A stretch of 64,000 bases of DNA. Origin: Burkholderia sp. FERM BP-3421 (GTDB lineage: Bacteria; Pseudomonadota; Gammaproteobacteria; Burkholderiales; Burkholderiaceae). Positions 17,172 through 26,119 of the stretch are shown here, one piece after another. Position 1 is the stretch's first letter. Every line of letters starts with the position of its first letter. Below the pieces are notes generated by a model that was not told the DNA's origin, did no database searches, and saw nothing but the letters and a program-made list of their open reading frames with translations. Both the position numbers and the translations under genes were made by a program. The stretch covers positions 2,938,737 through 3,002,736 of the forward strand of contig NZ_CP117781.1 in assembly GCF_028657905.1 (NCBI RefSeq), given 5' to 3'.

Positions 17172-17899
17172 CGCGCCCTGCCGCGCGGGCCGGCACGGAC
17201 GCGCCGCCGCTGCCCGAGGCCGCCGCGCTCGCCGCGGATCTCGATCGCGACGGCTACACGGTGATTCGCCGCTGGCTGACGCCCGAGGCCTGCGACAGGC
17301 TGCGTGCAACGGTCATGGACCCCGATCGCCTCCTGCCCGAGGGCGGCGATCAGCGGACGGGACAGTACTGGCGCGATGCGCAGTTCACACCCGGCGCGCG
17401 GCTGCGCGAGGCGCTCTATACGGGGCTCGTGCCGCATGCACAACGCTGGCTCGACGCGCTGGGGACCGGCGCGACGCTGCCGCCCACGCTGGCGGGCTTC
17501 GAGGCGCGTTGCCGCGACGCCGGGCTGGGCGCGCCGCTGTCGTCGCTGTCGCGTCTCCGGTCGGGCGACGAAGCCGCACTGCAACACCGCGCCGACGACG
17601 CGCTCGCGTTCCCGCTGCAAGCCAGCGTGATGCTGTCGCGCGCGGGCCGCGACTATACGGGCGGCGAATTCGTGATGACGGAACAGCGCCCGCGCATGCA
17701 ATCGCGCCCGGCCGCGTTCCTGCTCGACCAGGGCGACCTCGTGTTGTTCGCGAGCGGCACCCGGCCGTTCCGCGGCGCGCAGGGCGCCTATCGGGTCAAT
17801 CTGCGGCACGGCGTCAGCGTCGTGCGGACGGGCGAGCGATGCGCGCTCGACCTCGTATTCCACGCCGCGCGCGACGCCGCCGCGACGCAGGACCGATGA
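17168..17899 (+). CDS. PF09859-type oxygenase paralogue lacking the HxD iron motif
   Basis: A 243-residue relative of the oxygenase at 13225 with the family core (GGEFVMTEQRPRMQSR, NLRHGVS) preserved. The iron-binding LHQDLYGEH of its paralogues is replaced at the same place (GDEAALQHRADDALAF), so both the His and Asp of HxD are lost. It overlaps the ada stop by ATGA. Catalysis by the usual mechanism is unlikely; a structural or DNA-binding role, or decay, are alternatives. Confidence 0.75.
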   Translation: MTRPAARAGTDAPPLPEAAALAADLDRDGYTVIRRWLTPEACDRLRATVMDPDRLLPEGGDQRTGQYWRDAQFTPGARLREALYTGLVPHAQRWLDALGTGATLPPTLAGFEARCRDAGLGAPLSSLSRLRSGDEAALQHRADDALAFPLQASVMLSRAGRDYTGGEFVMTEQRPRMQSRPAAFLLDQGDLVLFASGTRPFRGAQGAYRVNLRHGVSVVRTGERCALDLVFHAARDAAATQDR

Positions 17900-18153
17900 G
17901 CCGCACCTGGCTGCTGCTCGGCCCGGACGGCCGGCCGTATCGCAGCGCGGTCCCCGGCACGCTGGGCGGACACCGGCGCGGCCGCATCTACGGTCGCCTC
18001 GACTGCCGCTCCGCGCGGCGCGCCCTCGCGCGCGGCGGCTATGCGAAGCAGCGCGTGTTCTTCCTCGACGAAGCCGCGGCGCGCGCCGCCGGATACCGGC
18101 CATGCGCGGTGTGCATGCCGGAACGATACGCACGCTGGAAAGAGGAACGATGA
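17896..18153 (+). CDS. Small Ada-type metal-binding domain protein
   Basis: An 85-residue protein. GHRRGRIYGRLDCRSARR followed by FLDEAAARAAGYRPCAVCMP resembles the Ada zinc domain, with C37, C70 and C73; RPCAVC corresponds to the RPCKRC pair that the neighbouring Ada has lost. It overlaps its upstream neighbour by ATGA. A separate zinc domain next to a zinc-less Ada suggests, but does not prove, division of labour. Confidence 0.65.
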   Translation: MSRTWLLLGPDGRPYRSAVPGTLGGHRRGRIYGRLDCRSARRALARGGYAKQRVFFLDEAAARAAGYRPCAVCMPERYARWKEER

Positions 18154-18317
18154 GCTTGCCGATGACGACCCTGCCGCCCGATTTCACGTCCGGCTCTATG
18201 CTCGCGCCCGAGGCGGCGACCTCTCCCGCTGCGCCCCTGTCCGCGCTCGACCCGCAGCGGCTGAGGCCGCAACCTCCCGGAGACCGCCCCAGCACAATCC
18301 GCATGTCGGAACGATAA
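18150..18317 (+). pseudogene. 5' stub of a PF09859-type oxygenase gene
   Basis: From GAGGAACGATG at 18142 to about 18268 the DNA is homologous (roughly 85 percent by eye) to the 5' end of the intact gene at 40071-40850; both start MSLPMTTLP.DFTSG. Similarity then stops and the frame runs out at 18317. The ATG overlaps the previous stop (ATGA), showing that an oxygenase was the fourth gene of the ada operon before interruption. Confidence 0.75.
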
Positions 18318-18866
18318 GCAGGCTTGGTCCAGAAGATCGAACATGACGAGGTCTTCTTCAATTGAATCGACGACGCGCACCTCCATCCCGCCGAGCCGCG
18401 TGACGCCCGACGTCGATTCGCTCGCGCCGCGGCCCAGCACCTTCACGGGCGGCGCTGATCCGTGCGCGCGGCCTGCCTGGCCCGCGCCTGCGCGCCGCAG
18501 CGGATTTCAGCAGCACGTCACTGCCGCGTGGTCTGCGCGGCACGCCACTGCCGTGCGTCAGCGGAACCGGGGCGCTCGATCAGCTCGGCGGGCTGCGCGC
18601 GCTCGACCTGCTGCCCGGCGAACTCGACCCGGGGCGGCGCATCGCCGCGCGGCATCGGACCGGCGCGTATCTGCCGCCACGGGTGCGGTTGAGCGTCGCG
18701 CCGCGGCAAGCACGCATGAAGCAGCGGCGCGCAGCCGCGACCATCATTTGCCGGAGTGATGACACCCGCCTTTTTCTGCGGATTTGACCGGGGCCGGCGG
18801 CGGCGACAACCTAAGGCCGCACTGCCGCGAAGACGGCATGCGCCGTCTCCCCCTTCAGAGTCCGCC
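18318..18866. other. Degraded junction region at the left edge of the island
   Basis: No intact gene. A plus frame at about 18570-18757 (LDQLGGLRALDLLPGELDPG, then RTGAYLPPRVRL) loosely resembles the C-terminal end of a LysR-type regulator but has no start. A minus frame around 18330-18446 (GGMEVRVVDSIEEDLVMFDL) also reads plausibly. Both are probably remnants left by rearrangement. Confidence 0.35.
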
Positions 18867-20210
18867 ATGTACCCGACCGACACCGTGCAATCCCCGAGCG
18901 CCGCCCGGCCGCTCGTCGACCGGCAGCTTCGCCGGATCGTCATCGCTTCTGTCGCCGGCAACGCGATGGAGTGGTACGACTTCTTCGTGTACGGCACGGC
19001 CGCGGCGCTCGTGTTCGGCCACGTGTTCTTCCCGCCCGGCGCATCGCCGCTTGCCGGCAGCCTCGCCGCGTTCGCGGCGTTCGCGCTCGGCTTCGTCGCG
19101 CGGCCGCTCGGCGGAGTCGTGTTCGGCCATGTCGGCGATCGCTACGGGCGCAAGGTGTCGCTCGTGTGGACGCTACTGATCATGGGCGCGTCGACCTTCG
19201 CGATCGGCCTGCTGCCGACCTACGGGCAGGTCGGCCTGTGGGCGCCCGCGGCGCTCGTCGCGCTGCGCCTGCTGCAAGGCATCGCGTCCGGCGGCGAATG
19301 GGGCGGCGGCGTGCTGATGATCAGCGAGAACGCGCCGCCCGAACAGCGCGGCTATTACGCCGCGTGGAGCCAGCTCGGCGTGGGCGGCGGCTTCGTGCTG
19401 TCGTCGGCCGCGTTTCTCGCCGCGCAGGCGCTGCCGGACGACGCTTTCCGCGCGTGGGGCTGGCGGCTGCCGTTCCTCGCGAGCGTCGCCCTCTTCGCGA
19501 TCGGCATCTACATCCGCCGCCATCTGCCGGAAAGCCGCGACTTCGAGCAGGCCGGCAAGCACGGCGCGCACGCGCATCTGCCGATCGTCGCGTGCCTGCG
19601 CCGCCATCCGAAGGCAATCCTGATTGCGATGGGGCTGCGCGTAGCCGAAAACGGCGGCGCATACATTTTCCTCGCGTTTTCGCTCGTCTACGGCAAATAC
19701 GTCGGAATCCAGAACGACGTGATGCTGACCGGCGTGATGATCGCGATGATCGTCGAGATGGGTGCGATGCTCGCGTGGGGTCGGCTGTCCGACCGGATCG
19801 GTCGCAAGCCGGTGTACCTGATCGGCGCGCTCAGCCTCGTCGCGTGCGCGTTTCCGTTCTTCTGGCTGCTCGACACGCGCGCGACGCCGTTCGTGTGGCT
19901 CGCGCTCACGGTCGGCACGGCCGTCAGCCACGGCGCAATGATCGGCACGCTGCCCGCGCTCGTCGGCGAGCTGTTCAGCACCGAGGTGCGCTATTCGGGC
20001 GTCGCGCTCGGCCATGAAGTCGCGTCGATCTTCGCGGGCGGCATGTCGCCGCTGATCGCGACCGCGCTGCTCGCGCGCCATCAGGCGTCGTGGCCCGTGT
20101 CGCTGTTCCTCGTCGCGCTCGGCCTCGTCACCGTCGCGACGCTGTGCGCGATGCGCGAGACGCGGATCGTGGATGAGGCTCACGCCGCCCCGGCTGCCGA
20201 CGCGGCGTGA
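18867..20210 (+). CDS. MFS transporter, metabolite:H+ symporter (MHS) family
   Basis: A 447-residue inner-membrane symporter with 12 predicted helices. ASVAGNAMEWYDFFVYGTAA and RPLGGVVFGHVGDRYGRK are classic MHS signatures, as in shikimate and alpha-ketoglutarate permeases; GGEWGGGVLMI in the fifth helix region also fits. It should import a carboxylated compound. The convergent dehydrogenase genes downstream may process the same substrate. First intact gene of the presumed island. Confidence 0.85.
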   Translation: MYPTDTVQSPSAARPLVDRQLRRIVIASVAGNAMEWYDFFVYGTAAALVFGHVFFPPGASPLAGSLAAFAAFALGFVARPLGGVVFGHVGDRYGRKVSLVWTLLIMGASTFAIGLLPTYGQVGLWAPAALVALRLLQGIASGGEWGGGVLMISENAPPEQRGYYAAWSQLGVGGGFVLSSAAFLAAQALPDDAFRAWGWRLPFLASVALFAIGIYIRRHLPESRDFEQAGKHGAHAHLPIVACLRRHPKAILIAMGLRVAENGGAYIFLAFSLVYGKYVGIQNDVMLTGVMIAMIVEMGAMLAWGRLSDRIGRKPVYLIGALSLVACAFPFFWLLDTRATPFVWLALTVGTAVSHGAMIGTLPALVGELFSTEVRYSGVALGHEVASIFAGGMSPLIATALLARHQASWPVSLFLVALGLVTVATLCAMRETRIVDEAHAAPAADAA

Positions 20211-20287
20211 CCATGACGCCTCGATTCGCGCGAGCGGGCCATTCCCGGCGCGTGCGGCCGTTCCCGCCCGCCGCGCCGACGCGCCGC

Positions 20288-21298
20288 CTAGCCGCCGCTT
20301 CCCCGCCGCGCGCCGTCGAACACCGGCGCAAGCCCGAGATGATCGAGCAGCCGCGCGAATTCGCCGAGCCGCTGCCGCATGTAGGCGGGCACGTCGACCT
20401 CCGCATAATCGTGGAAACCAGCGCCCGTGCGCACGCCATCACGCCCGGCTTCCATGTTGCGCACGACGCTGTCGGCCGGCGCGAAGCGCGGGCCGATCTC
20501 GCCGGCCAGATACATCGACGCGTAATACAGGATGTCGCAGCCGCCCCAGTCGATGAATTCCAGCAGCCCGAGCACCGCGAAGCGCGGGCCGAAGCCGGTG
20601 CGGATCGCCGTGTCGATGTCCGCTGCGCTCGCGACGCCCTCCTCGACCATCCGCGCGGCCTCGTTCATCGCGAGCGCCTGGATGCGCGGCACGATATAGC
20701 CAGGCGCCGGCCCGCAGATCACCGGCTGCTTGCCGACGCGCGCCAGCAGCGCGGCGAGCGCGTCGACGATGGCTCGATCCGTCGCAGCGCCGCGGCTGAT
20801 CTCAACGAGCGGCATCAACAGCGCGGGATTCAGCCAGTGCGCGTTCAGCATCCGTTCGGGATGCGCGACATGGCGCTGCAACTCGGTGACGACGAAGGTC
20901 GACGTCGTCGATGCAATCGTTGCGCTCGCATCGACAGTCACGCCGAGCCAACGCAGCGCGTCGGCTTTCGCGTCGAGCACTTCGGGCAGGGCCTCGAATA
21001 CGATGTCGGCATCGCGCACCGCATCCGCCGCGCCGTCCCGCGCGATGAGCGCAATGCGCGCGACGACGGCGTCGGCCTGCGCGGCGTCGATGCGGCCGAG
21101 CACGATCTGCGCGTGCAGCGGCCGCGCGATCTCGTCGTGCGTGCGCGCCGCGAATGCGCGCCATCCGGCCGCGTCGCGCGGCTTGAAGTCGACCAGCGTC
21201 ACGTCGAGCCCCGCGAACGCGAACACCAGCGCGATCCCCTGCCCCATGCGCCCCGCGCCGAGCACGTGCACGCGCGTCACCTCGGTGGCCGCGATCAT
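20288..21298 (-). CDS. 3-hydroxyacyl-CoA dehydrogenase family NAD-binding oxidoreductase
   Basis: A 336-residue enzyme with an N-terminal Rossmann motif (VHVLGAGRMGQGIALVFA), the active-site segment NAHWLNPALLMPLVEI corresponding to AHFFNP, and a C-terminal helical domain beginning GPAPGYIVPRIQALAMNEA. Monomer size and motifs fit hydroxybutyryl-CoA, L-carnitine or L-gulonate dehydrogenase-type enzymes; the substrate cannot be told apart. Its start overlaps the stop of the opine-dehydrogenase-like gene (ATGA), so the two are one operon. Confidence 0.8.
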   Translation of the reverse strand: MIAATEVTRVHVLGAGRMGQGIALVFAFAGLDVTLVDFKPRDAAGWRAFAARTHDEIARPLHAQIVLGRIDAAQADAVVARIALIARDGAADAVRDADIVFEALPEVLDAKADALRWLGVTVDASATIASTTSTFVVTELQRHVAHPERMLNAHWLNPALLMPLVEISRGAATDRAIVDALAALLARVGKQPVICGPAPGYIVPRIQALAMNEAARMVEEGVASAADIDTAIRTGFGPRFAVLGLLEFIDWGGCDILYYASMYLAGEIGPRFAPADSVVRNMEAGRDGVRTGAGFHDYAEVDVPAYMRQRLGEFARLLDHLGLAPVFDGARRGSGG

Positions 21299-22401
21299 GC
21301 CGCGCACCCCGCGTCGAGCAGCGCGCGCAGCGCGTCGCGCGACAGCGCCGCCAGCCCGAGCCGCTCCAGCGTGCGGCCTTCCGCATACAGGCCGCGCGCT
21401 ACGACCGCGCTCGCGATGCTCAGCAGCCCCTGCGCAACCGGCGTCGGCACGCCAGCCCAGCGCCCGCACGACACGACGAACGACAGCCCGAGCCGGGTGT
21501 CCTCGAGCATGTAGCGATGCGTGCGCAAATCGATCTTCTCGCGCCAGTCGCCGCTATCGGTCAGCCTGCCGTGCGCGCCGCGCCCGTACATCCATTCGTC
21601 ACCGTCGGCCGCGTAGTGATCCGCGAGCGGGAAATGCGGCGAGCGGTAGCCGAGCGCCTCGCGCACCGCGATGCGTTCGGCGTCGAGCGCGTTCGTCACG
21701 CGGCGGATCGCCGGTTGCGTGCCTTCGTTGTGGATGTCCCACGCGTCGAAGTGTTCGAGCGGCCCGGCGTTCATCAGGATCAGCGGCGGGTGGATCACCG
21801 GCCCCGCGTTCATCAACGCGGCGGACAATGCGTCCTCGACCGGCTCGACCGACGGATAGCCCGCGCGCAGCACGTCGAATGCCCAGCCGGCCGCGTGTGC
21901 CGGAAACACGCCGGTCGGCAGGCGCGTCGCATACGCGCTGATCACGACTTCATTGTCGCCATGCCTGCGCACCAGATACGGCAGCGTACCCGTCTCGGCG
22001 AACGCGATGCGCGAGCGATTGCCGGCGTCGGCCGCCGCACGCGCGAACACGAAGCTGCCGAATGTGCCGGGCGGCAGGAACACGACCTGATCGTCCTCCA
22101 GCAGCGGCGCGACCTGCGCGGCGAGCGCGTCGTGCGAGGTGGCCGGCAGCGGCGCCACGACGAGCCGCGCACCGTGCAGCGCCGCCGCGAGATCGCCGGT
22201 CAGGCGAATCGCGCCGGGCGCTTCGCCGAGCGGAACCGCCCACTTGCCGCGATAGTCGGTCACGTTCAATACGCCGAGTTCGCGCAGCCGCGCATGCGGC
22301 TCGCGATCGCGCCGCCACCACGTCACGTCGTGCCCCTTCTCGAACAGATCGATGGCCGCCGCATGGCAGCCGTGGCCTCCGCCCAGTACACATACCTTCA
22401 T
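21295..22401 (-). CDS. NAD/NADP octopine/nopaline dehydrogenase family protein
   Basis: A 368-residue protein starting MKVCVLGGGHGCHAAAIDLF (Rossmann nucleotide site). The C-terminal half has NAGPVIHPPLILMNAGPLEH, EGTQPAIRRVTNALDAERI and the DHYAADGDEWMYG region expected for the octopine/nopaline dehydrogenase fold. Enzymes of this fold reduce or oxidise N-(carboxyalkyl) amino acids. It forms a two-gene operon with the hydroxyacyl-CoA-dehydrogenase-like gene and is divergent from an AraC regulator. Opine catabolism is possible but not proven. Confidence 0.78.
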   Translation of the reverse strand: MKVCVLGGGHGCHAAAIDLFEKGHDVTWWRRDREPHARLRELGVLNVTDYRGKWAVPLGEAPGAIRLTGDLAAALHGARLVVAPLPATSHDALAAQVAPLLEDDQVVFLPPGTFGSFVFARAAADAGNRSRIAFAETGTLPYLVRRHGDNEVVISAYATRLPTGVFPAHAAGWAFDVLRAGYPSVEPVEDALSAALMNAGPVIHPPLILMNAGPLEHFDAWDIHNEGTQPAIRRVTNALDAERIAVREALGYRSPHFPLADHYAADGDEWMYGRGAHGRLTDSGDWREKIDLRTHRYMLEDTRLGLSFVVSCGRWAGVPTPVAQGLLSIASAVVARGLYAEGRTLERLGLAALSRDALRALLDAGCAA

Positions 22402-22565
22402 CGTCGTCTCCCGGTGAATGAGTGCTTCCGAGACTACGCGGCGGCGTGCACCGCGTCGCTTCAAAACGCGCAACGACGCGCCCGTTCGCGCAACGCAATC
22501 GCAGCCCGGCACGTGCGCCGCCCGCGCATGCCGTCGCCCCCACGCATCCGACCCGAGGTCCACGA

Positions 22566-23528
22566 ATGGATATCGCCCTTTCCCGCCATGCGCCGAACCG
22601 GCTCGGCGCGCTGCGGGCGCCCGACGAAGTCGAACGCGCGGTCGCGCACCGGCTCGGGCCGCACCGGATGGCCGCGCGCGGCTGCGATCCGTTTCGCGCT
22701 GAACTGTACGAAGTGCCGCTGCATCACGGTACGCTGCTCGAACTCTGCTACGGCCGCGAAACGCGTATCGACTTCGGCGACGACGCCGCGCATTTCCTGT
22801 TCAGGCTGACGCTCGCGGGCACGTACGAATTGCAGGCCGGCGCCGTCGTCGCGCGCGCCGGCCCCGGCGAGCTGACCGTGTCGTCGCCCGCGCTCGCGAG
22901 CCGCCTGAGCACGAGCCCCGATTGCCGCAACCTCGTGCTGCGGCTCGAGCGCGGCGCGCTCGAGCGCAAGCTCCAGGACATGCTGCACGCGACGCTCGCC
23001 CGGCCGCTGACGTTCGAACTCACGGCCGGCGGCGCCGGCGCCGCGCTCGTGCCGCCGACATTCGAGTATCTGTGCCGGCTGGGCGCGCAGCCGGGCATCG
23101 GCGCAACCGCCTCCGGCGCCGATCTGAGCACGTGGCTGATGTCGCTGTTGCTCACGCACCTGCCGCATTCGTACAGCGACGCGCTCGCGCGCGGCACGCC
23201 GCCGCTGCCGACGCACGTGCGCCGCGCGTGCGACCACGTCGACGCGCATCTCGGCGAACCGCTCGCGCTCGCCGCGCTGGCGGCCGTCGCGGGCGTCGCG
23301 CCGCGCACGCTGCAGCACGCGTTCCGCGCGTTCCTGCACACCACGCCGGCCGCCTACGTGCGCGAACGCCGGCTCGCCGCCGCGCACGCGGCTCTGCAAC
23401 GCGGCGACGCGCGCAGCGTGACCGATGTGCTGATCGCGCACGGCATCCACGGCTTCGGTCATTTCGCGAAGGCGTATGCGCGGCGTTACGGCCACGCGCC
23501 TTCCGTCACCGCGAGGACACCACGATGA
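22566..23528 (+). CDS. AraC-family transcriptional regulator
   Basis: A 320-residue regulator. Residues 40-190 form an AraC-binding-like cupin region; residues 220-315 hold two helix-turn-helices (LALAALAAVAGVAPRTLQHAF and GIHGFGHFAKAYARRYG). It is divergent from the opine-dehydrogenase-like operon and overlaps the following LysR gene by ATGA. The likely target is the dehydrogenase operon and perhaps the MHS transporter. Confidence 0.82.
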   Translation: MDIALSRHAPNRLGALRAPDEVERAVAHRLGPHRMAARGCDPFRAELYEVPLHHGTLLELCYGRETRIDFGDDAAHFLFRLTLAGTYELQAGAVVARAGPGELTVSSPALASRLSTSPDCRNLVLRLERGALERKLQDMLHATLARPLTFELTAGGAGAALVPPTFEYLCRLGAQPGIGATASGADLSTWLMSLLLTHLPHSYSDALARGTPPLPTHVRRACDHVDAHLGEPLALAALAAVAGVAPRTLQHAFRAFLHTTPAAYVRERRLAAAHAALQRGDARSVTDVLIAHGIHGFGHFAKAYARRYGHAPSVTARTPR

Positions 23529-24562
23529 CGCATCCCTCGACCGGCCGTCACGCGGCCCCGGCCCGCGCCGACCCCGCGCCGCACGACGGCGACGCGCCCG
23601 ATGGCCTGCGCGTGCAGGATCTCGATCTCAATCTGCTGAAAACGTTTCGCGCGGTGTACGAGGAACGGCATGTCGGCCGCGCGGCGCAGCGGCTCGGCGT
23701 CACGCAGCCGTCGGTCAGCCACGCGCTCGGCCGGCTGCGGCTGATGTTTCGCGACGCGCTGTTCGTGCGCACCGGCACCGGCGTCGAGCCGACGCCTCGC
23801 GCGCAGCGGCTCGCGCTGTCGGTCGACAAGGCGCTCGCGATCCTGCAGGACGTGCTCGACGAGGGCTCGCGCTTCGTGCCCGACAGCACGCAACGCGTGT
23901 TCCGCCTGCACATGAGCGATTTCGCGGCGAGCGCGTTCCTGCCGACGATGCTCGCCGAATTCGACCGCCGCGCGCCGGGCGCGGTGATCGAGACGCTGCA
24001 TGTCGACGAATGCCAACTCAATGTCGCGCTCGAATCGGGGCGCATCGATTTCGCGCTCGGGCACTTCGCCGACGCATCGAGCCACTTCCAGCGCGCCGCG
24101 CTGCTGCACGAGCGCTGCGTGCTGTTGATGCCGCGCCGTACCGCGCGGCGCGCCGCGCTGTCCGACGATTTCGTGCTCGACGGCGCGGTGCCCGACGCGC
24201 TGCGCTTTCTCGCGATCACGTCGCATCCGCAATCGATGCAGTTGCTGGAACGGCACGGGCTGATGCCGCGCGTGCGCGCGGCGCTGCCAGATTTCATGGT
24301 GGTGCCCGCGCTGCTGCGCGACGGCGACTACGCGCTGATCCTGCCGGAGACCGTCGCGATCACGTTCGCGGCGCGGCAACCGTGCGCGCTGTACGAGATC
24401 GCCGACGCCGGCGAATGGGCCGTCAACGCGTACTGGCACCGGCGCTTCGACGCGGATCCCGGCCATCGTTGGCTGCGCGCGCTGCTGCTCGAACTGTTCA
24501 GCATCGGCCGGCGGGCGCCATTCGATGCATGGCTCGCGCCGCAACTGCCCGCCCGTGCCTAG
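23525..24562 (+). CDS. LysR-family transcriptional regulator
   Basis: A 345-residue regulator with an unusually long (about 30 residue) N-terminal extension before DLDLNLLKTFRAVYEERHVG and the wing VTQPSVSHALGRLR. The effector domain follows from residue 120. It is closely patterned on the LysR gene at 28693-29613. Convergent with the porin gene and co-translated with the AraC gene; pairing two regulators in one operon is unusual. Confidence 0.85.
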   Translation: MTHPSTGRHAAPARADPAPHDGDAPDGLRVQDLDLNLLKTFRAVYEERHVGRAAQRLGVTQPSVSHALGRLRLMFRDALFVRTGTGVEPTPRAQRLALSVDKALAILQDVLDEGSRFVPDSTQRVFRLHMSDFAASAFLPTMLAEFDRRAPGAVIETLHVDECQLNVALESGRIDFALGHFADASSHFQRAALLHERCVLLMPRRTARRAALSDDFVLDGAVPDALRFLAITSHPQSMQLLERHGLMPRVRAALPDFMVVPALLRDGDYALILPETVAITFAARQPCALYEIADAGEWAVNAYWHRRFDADPGHRWLRALLLELFSIGRRAPFDAWLAPQLPARA

Positions 24563-24593
24563 CCGCGCGGGCCGGCCCGCGCGATCAGAACGA

Positions 24594-25712
24594 TCAGAAC
24601 GACATCAGGATGCCGGCGACGATCGAGCTGGCCGTCGCGCCTGGCTTCGCGAGCGCGACGCCGCCGCCCGCCGCGCCGTTGACGACGAAGCGCGCATGCG
24701 CGCCGTTGCGCACCATCGCCGCGCCCGTGTACAGCACCGTGCGCTTCGACAGCGGATAGTCGAAGCGCACGCCGTACGAATCGGCGTCGCCTTCGCTGTC
24801 GGCGACTTTCCGGTAATGGCCGACGCTCAGCAACAGCGACGCGCGCCCGATCGGCACCGTCGCGCTGAGTTCCATGATGTCGCTGTGCGGATACGCGCTC
24901 CGGCTGTCGATCACCGTCGCGACGTCGGGGCCGCCGCGATGGCGCATGTACAGCGCGGAAACCTTCACGACTTCGAAATCGTAGGACACCGCGCCGAGCG
25001 TGTAATTGCCGTTCGCGGCCGGACTTGCGTCGCCGAGCGTCGCGGCGGCGACCGGGCTGAACTTCTGCGTCATGTAATCGAGATCGACCGACAGGCCGCC
25101 GCGCACGTAGTTGAGTCCCGCGCCGTAGGTATCGCCCAGCGTCGAAGGCTGCCCGGCCGCGCCGTTGGCGCCGCGCGCAGCCATCGCGCGCAGCATGAAG
25201 CCTGCGTGGCGCGGCGACGTGTAGCGCATCGAGTTGCGCACACGCAGGAACGCCGGCCCGACGAAATTGTCGGTCGCGTTGCCCCACGCGAGCCCCGCGC
25301 CGAGCCCAGGCAGGCTGTACGTGACGAGCGTCGTATGCAGGATCGTGTAGAGCTCGCCGACCTGCACGCCGCCGAACGGCCCCGTGACGCCGACCCACGC
25401 CTCGCGCCCGAACAACGCGCTGCTGCTGGAGAGCGCCCCGCTCGCGGCGTTGAAGCCGCCCTCGAGCTTGAAGATCGTCGCGTAGCCGCCGCCGAGATCC
25501 TCGACGCCCTTCAGCCCCCATTGCGACGCGAACAGGTTGCCGCTGCCCATACGCGCCACATGGTTCGGTCCGGCGTTCGCGTATTCGACAGCGGTGTCGA
25601 TGCGGCCGTAAAGCGTCACGCTCGATTGCGCGGCGGCGGGCAGCGCGGCGCAGGCAAGGAGCGCGGCAAGCGGTGCGGCAAGCCGGTCGGCCCGCCTGTT
25701 CGGATGGTTCAT
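24594..25712 (-). CDS. Gram-negative porin (trimeric, OmpC/Bpp type)
   Basis: A 372-residue outer-membrane protein with a signal peptide (LAAPLAALLACAALPAAAQS) and the porin opening SSVTLYGRIDTAVEYA. Alternating beta-strand pattern throughout and a terminal Phe (ILMSF) fit Burkholderiales porins. It is divergent from the MFS transporter at 26120, and the shared intergenic region carries a 17-bp palindrome, so it may be the outer-membrane route for the same substrate. Confidence 0.88.
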   Translation of the reverse strand: MNHPNRRADRLAAPLAALLACAALPAAAQSSVTLYGRIDTAVEYANAGPNHVARMGSGNLFASQWGLKGVEDLGGGYATIFKLEGGFNAASGALSSSSALFGREAWVGVTGPFGGVQVGELYTILHTTLVTYSLPGLGAGLAWGNATDNFVGPAFLRVRNSMRYTSPRHAGFMLRAMAARGANGAAGQPSTLGDTYGAGLNYVRGGLSVDLDYMTQKFSPVAAATLGDASPAANGNYTLGAVSYDFEVVKVSALYMRHRGGPDVATVIDSRSAYPHSDIMELSATVPIGRASLLLSVGHYRKVADSEGDADSYGVRFDYPLSKRTVLYTGAAMVRNGAHARFVVNGAAGGGVALAKPGATASSIVAGILMSF

Positions 25713-26119
25713 CTTCGTCGTCCCGTGGAAATGCCGGCAGCTGTCAGCATCGCGCCGCCTGACTTGAAGCGCGTTCGCCTCGAAGGGCCAACATCGCCAA
25801 TGAAAACCGGGCCGAGTCTAGGAACGACAATTTCGGAAGTCGACGCAATCCGCTCTATAACACTTATAGATGCACCGCATGATGCGCGCGCGGGCCGCCG
25901 CACGCGCGCTCCGCGGCGGCCCGCGCGCACGGCCTCGGTGTTTTCTTTACCTGGGTCGGTAAATGTCCGTGTGGCGCGGCTGTCACTCCGGATATGGCGG
26001 CCGGATTTGGCCGACTACGCTGCGTCTCCGATCGTGCCGCACGCACGCGTTCGCGCCGCGACGGCGCAGCCCGCGAGGCCGCCGTCGCGGCGTCCACCGC
26101 CCGCTCCTGGAGAATCCGC
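25713..26119. promoter_or_regulatory. Divergent control region between porin and MFS transporter
   Basis: About 400 bp without a gene. On the minus strand CGTTCCTAGACT (25826-25815), a likely porin -10 region, matches 11 of 12 positions of the iacA promoter core at 33756-33767. A 17-bp palindrome follows at 25854-25870. Confidence 0.5.
25854..25870. promoter_or_regulatory. 17-bp palindrome, candidate regulator operator
   Basis: TCTATAA-CAC-TTATAGA is a perfect inverted repeat with 7-bp arms and a 3-bp centre, AT-rich in a GC-rich background. The form suits a LysR- or GntR-type operator controlling porin and/or transporter. Confidence 0.5.
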
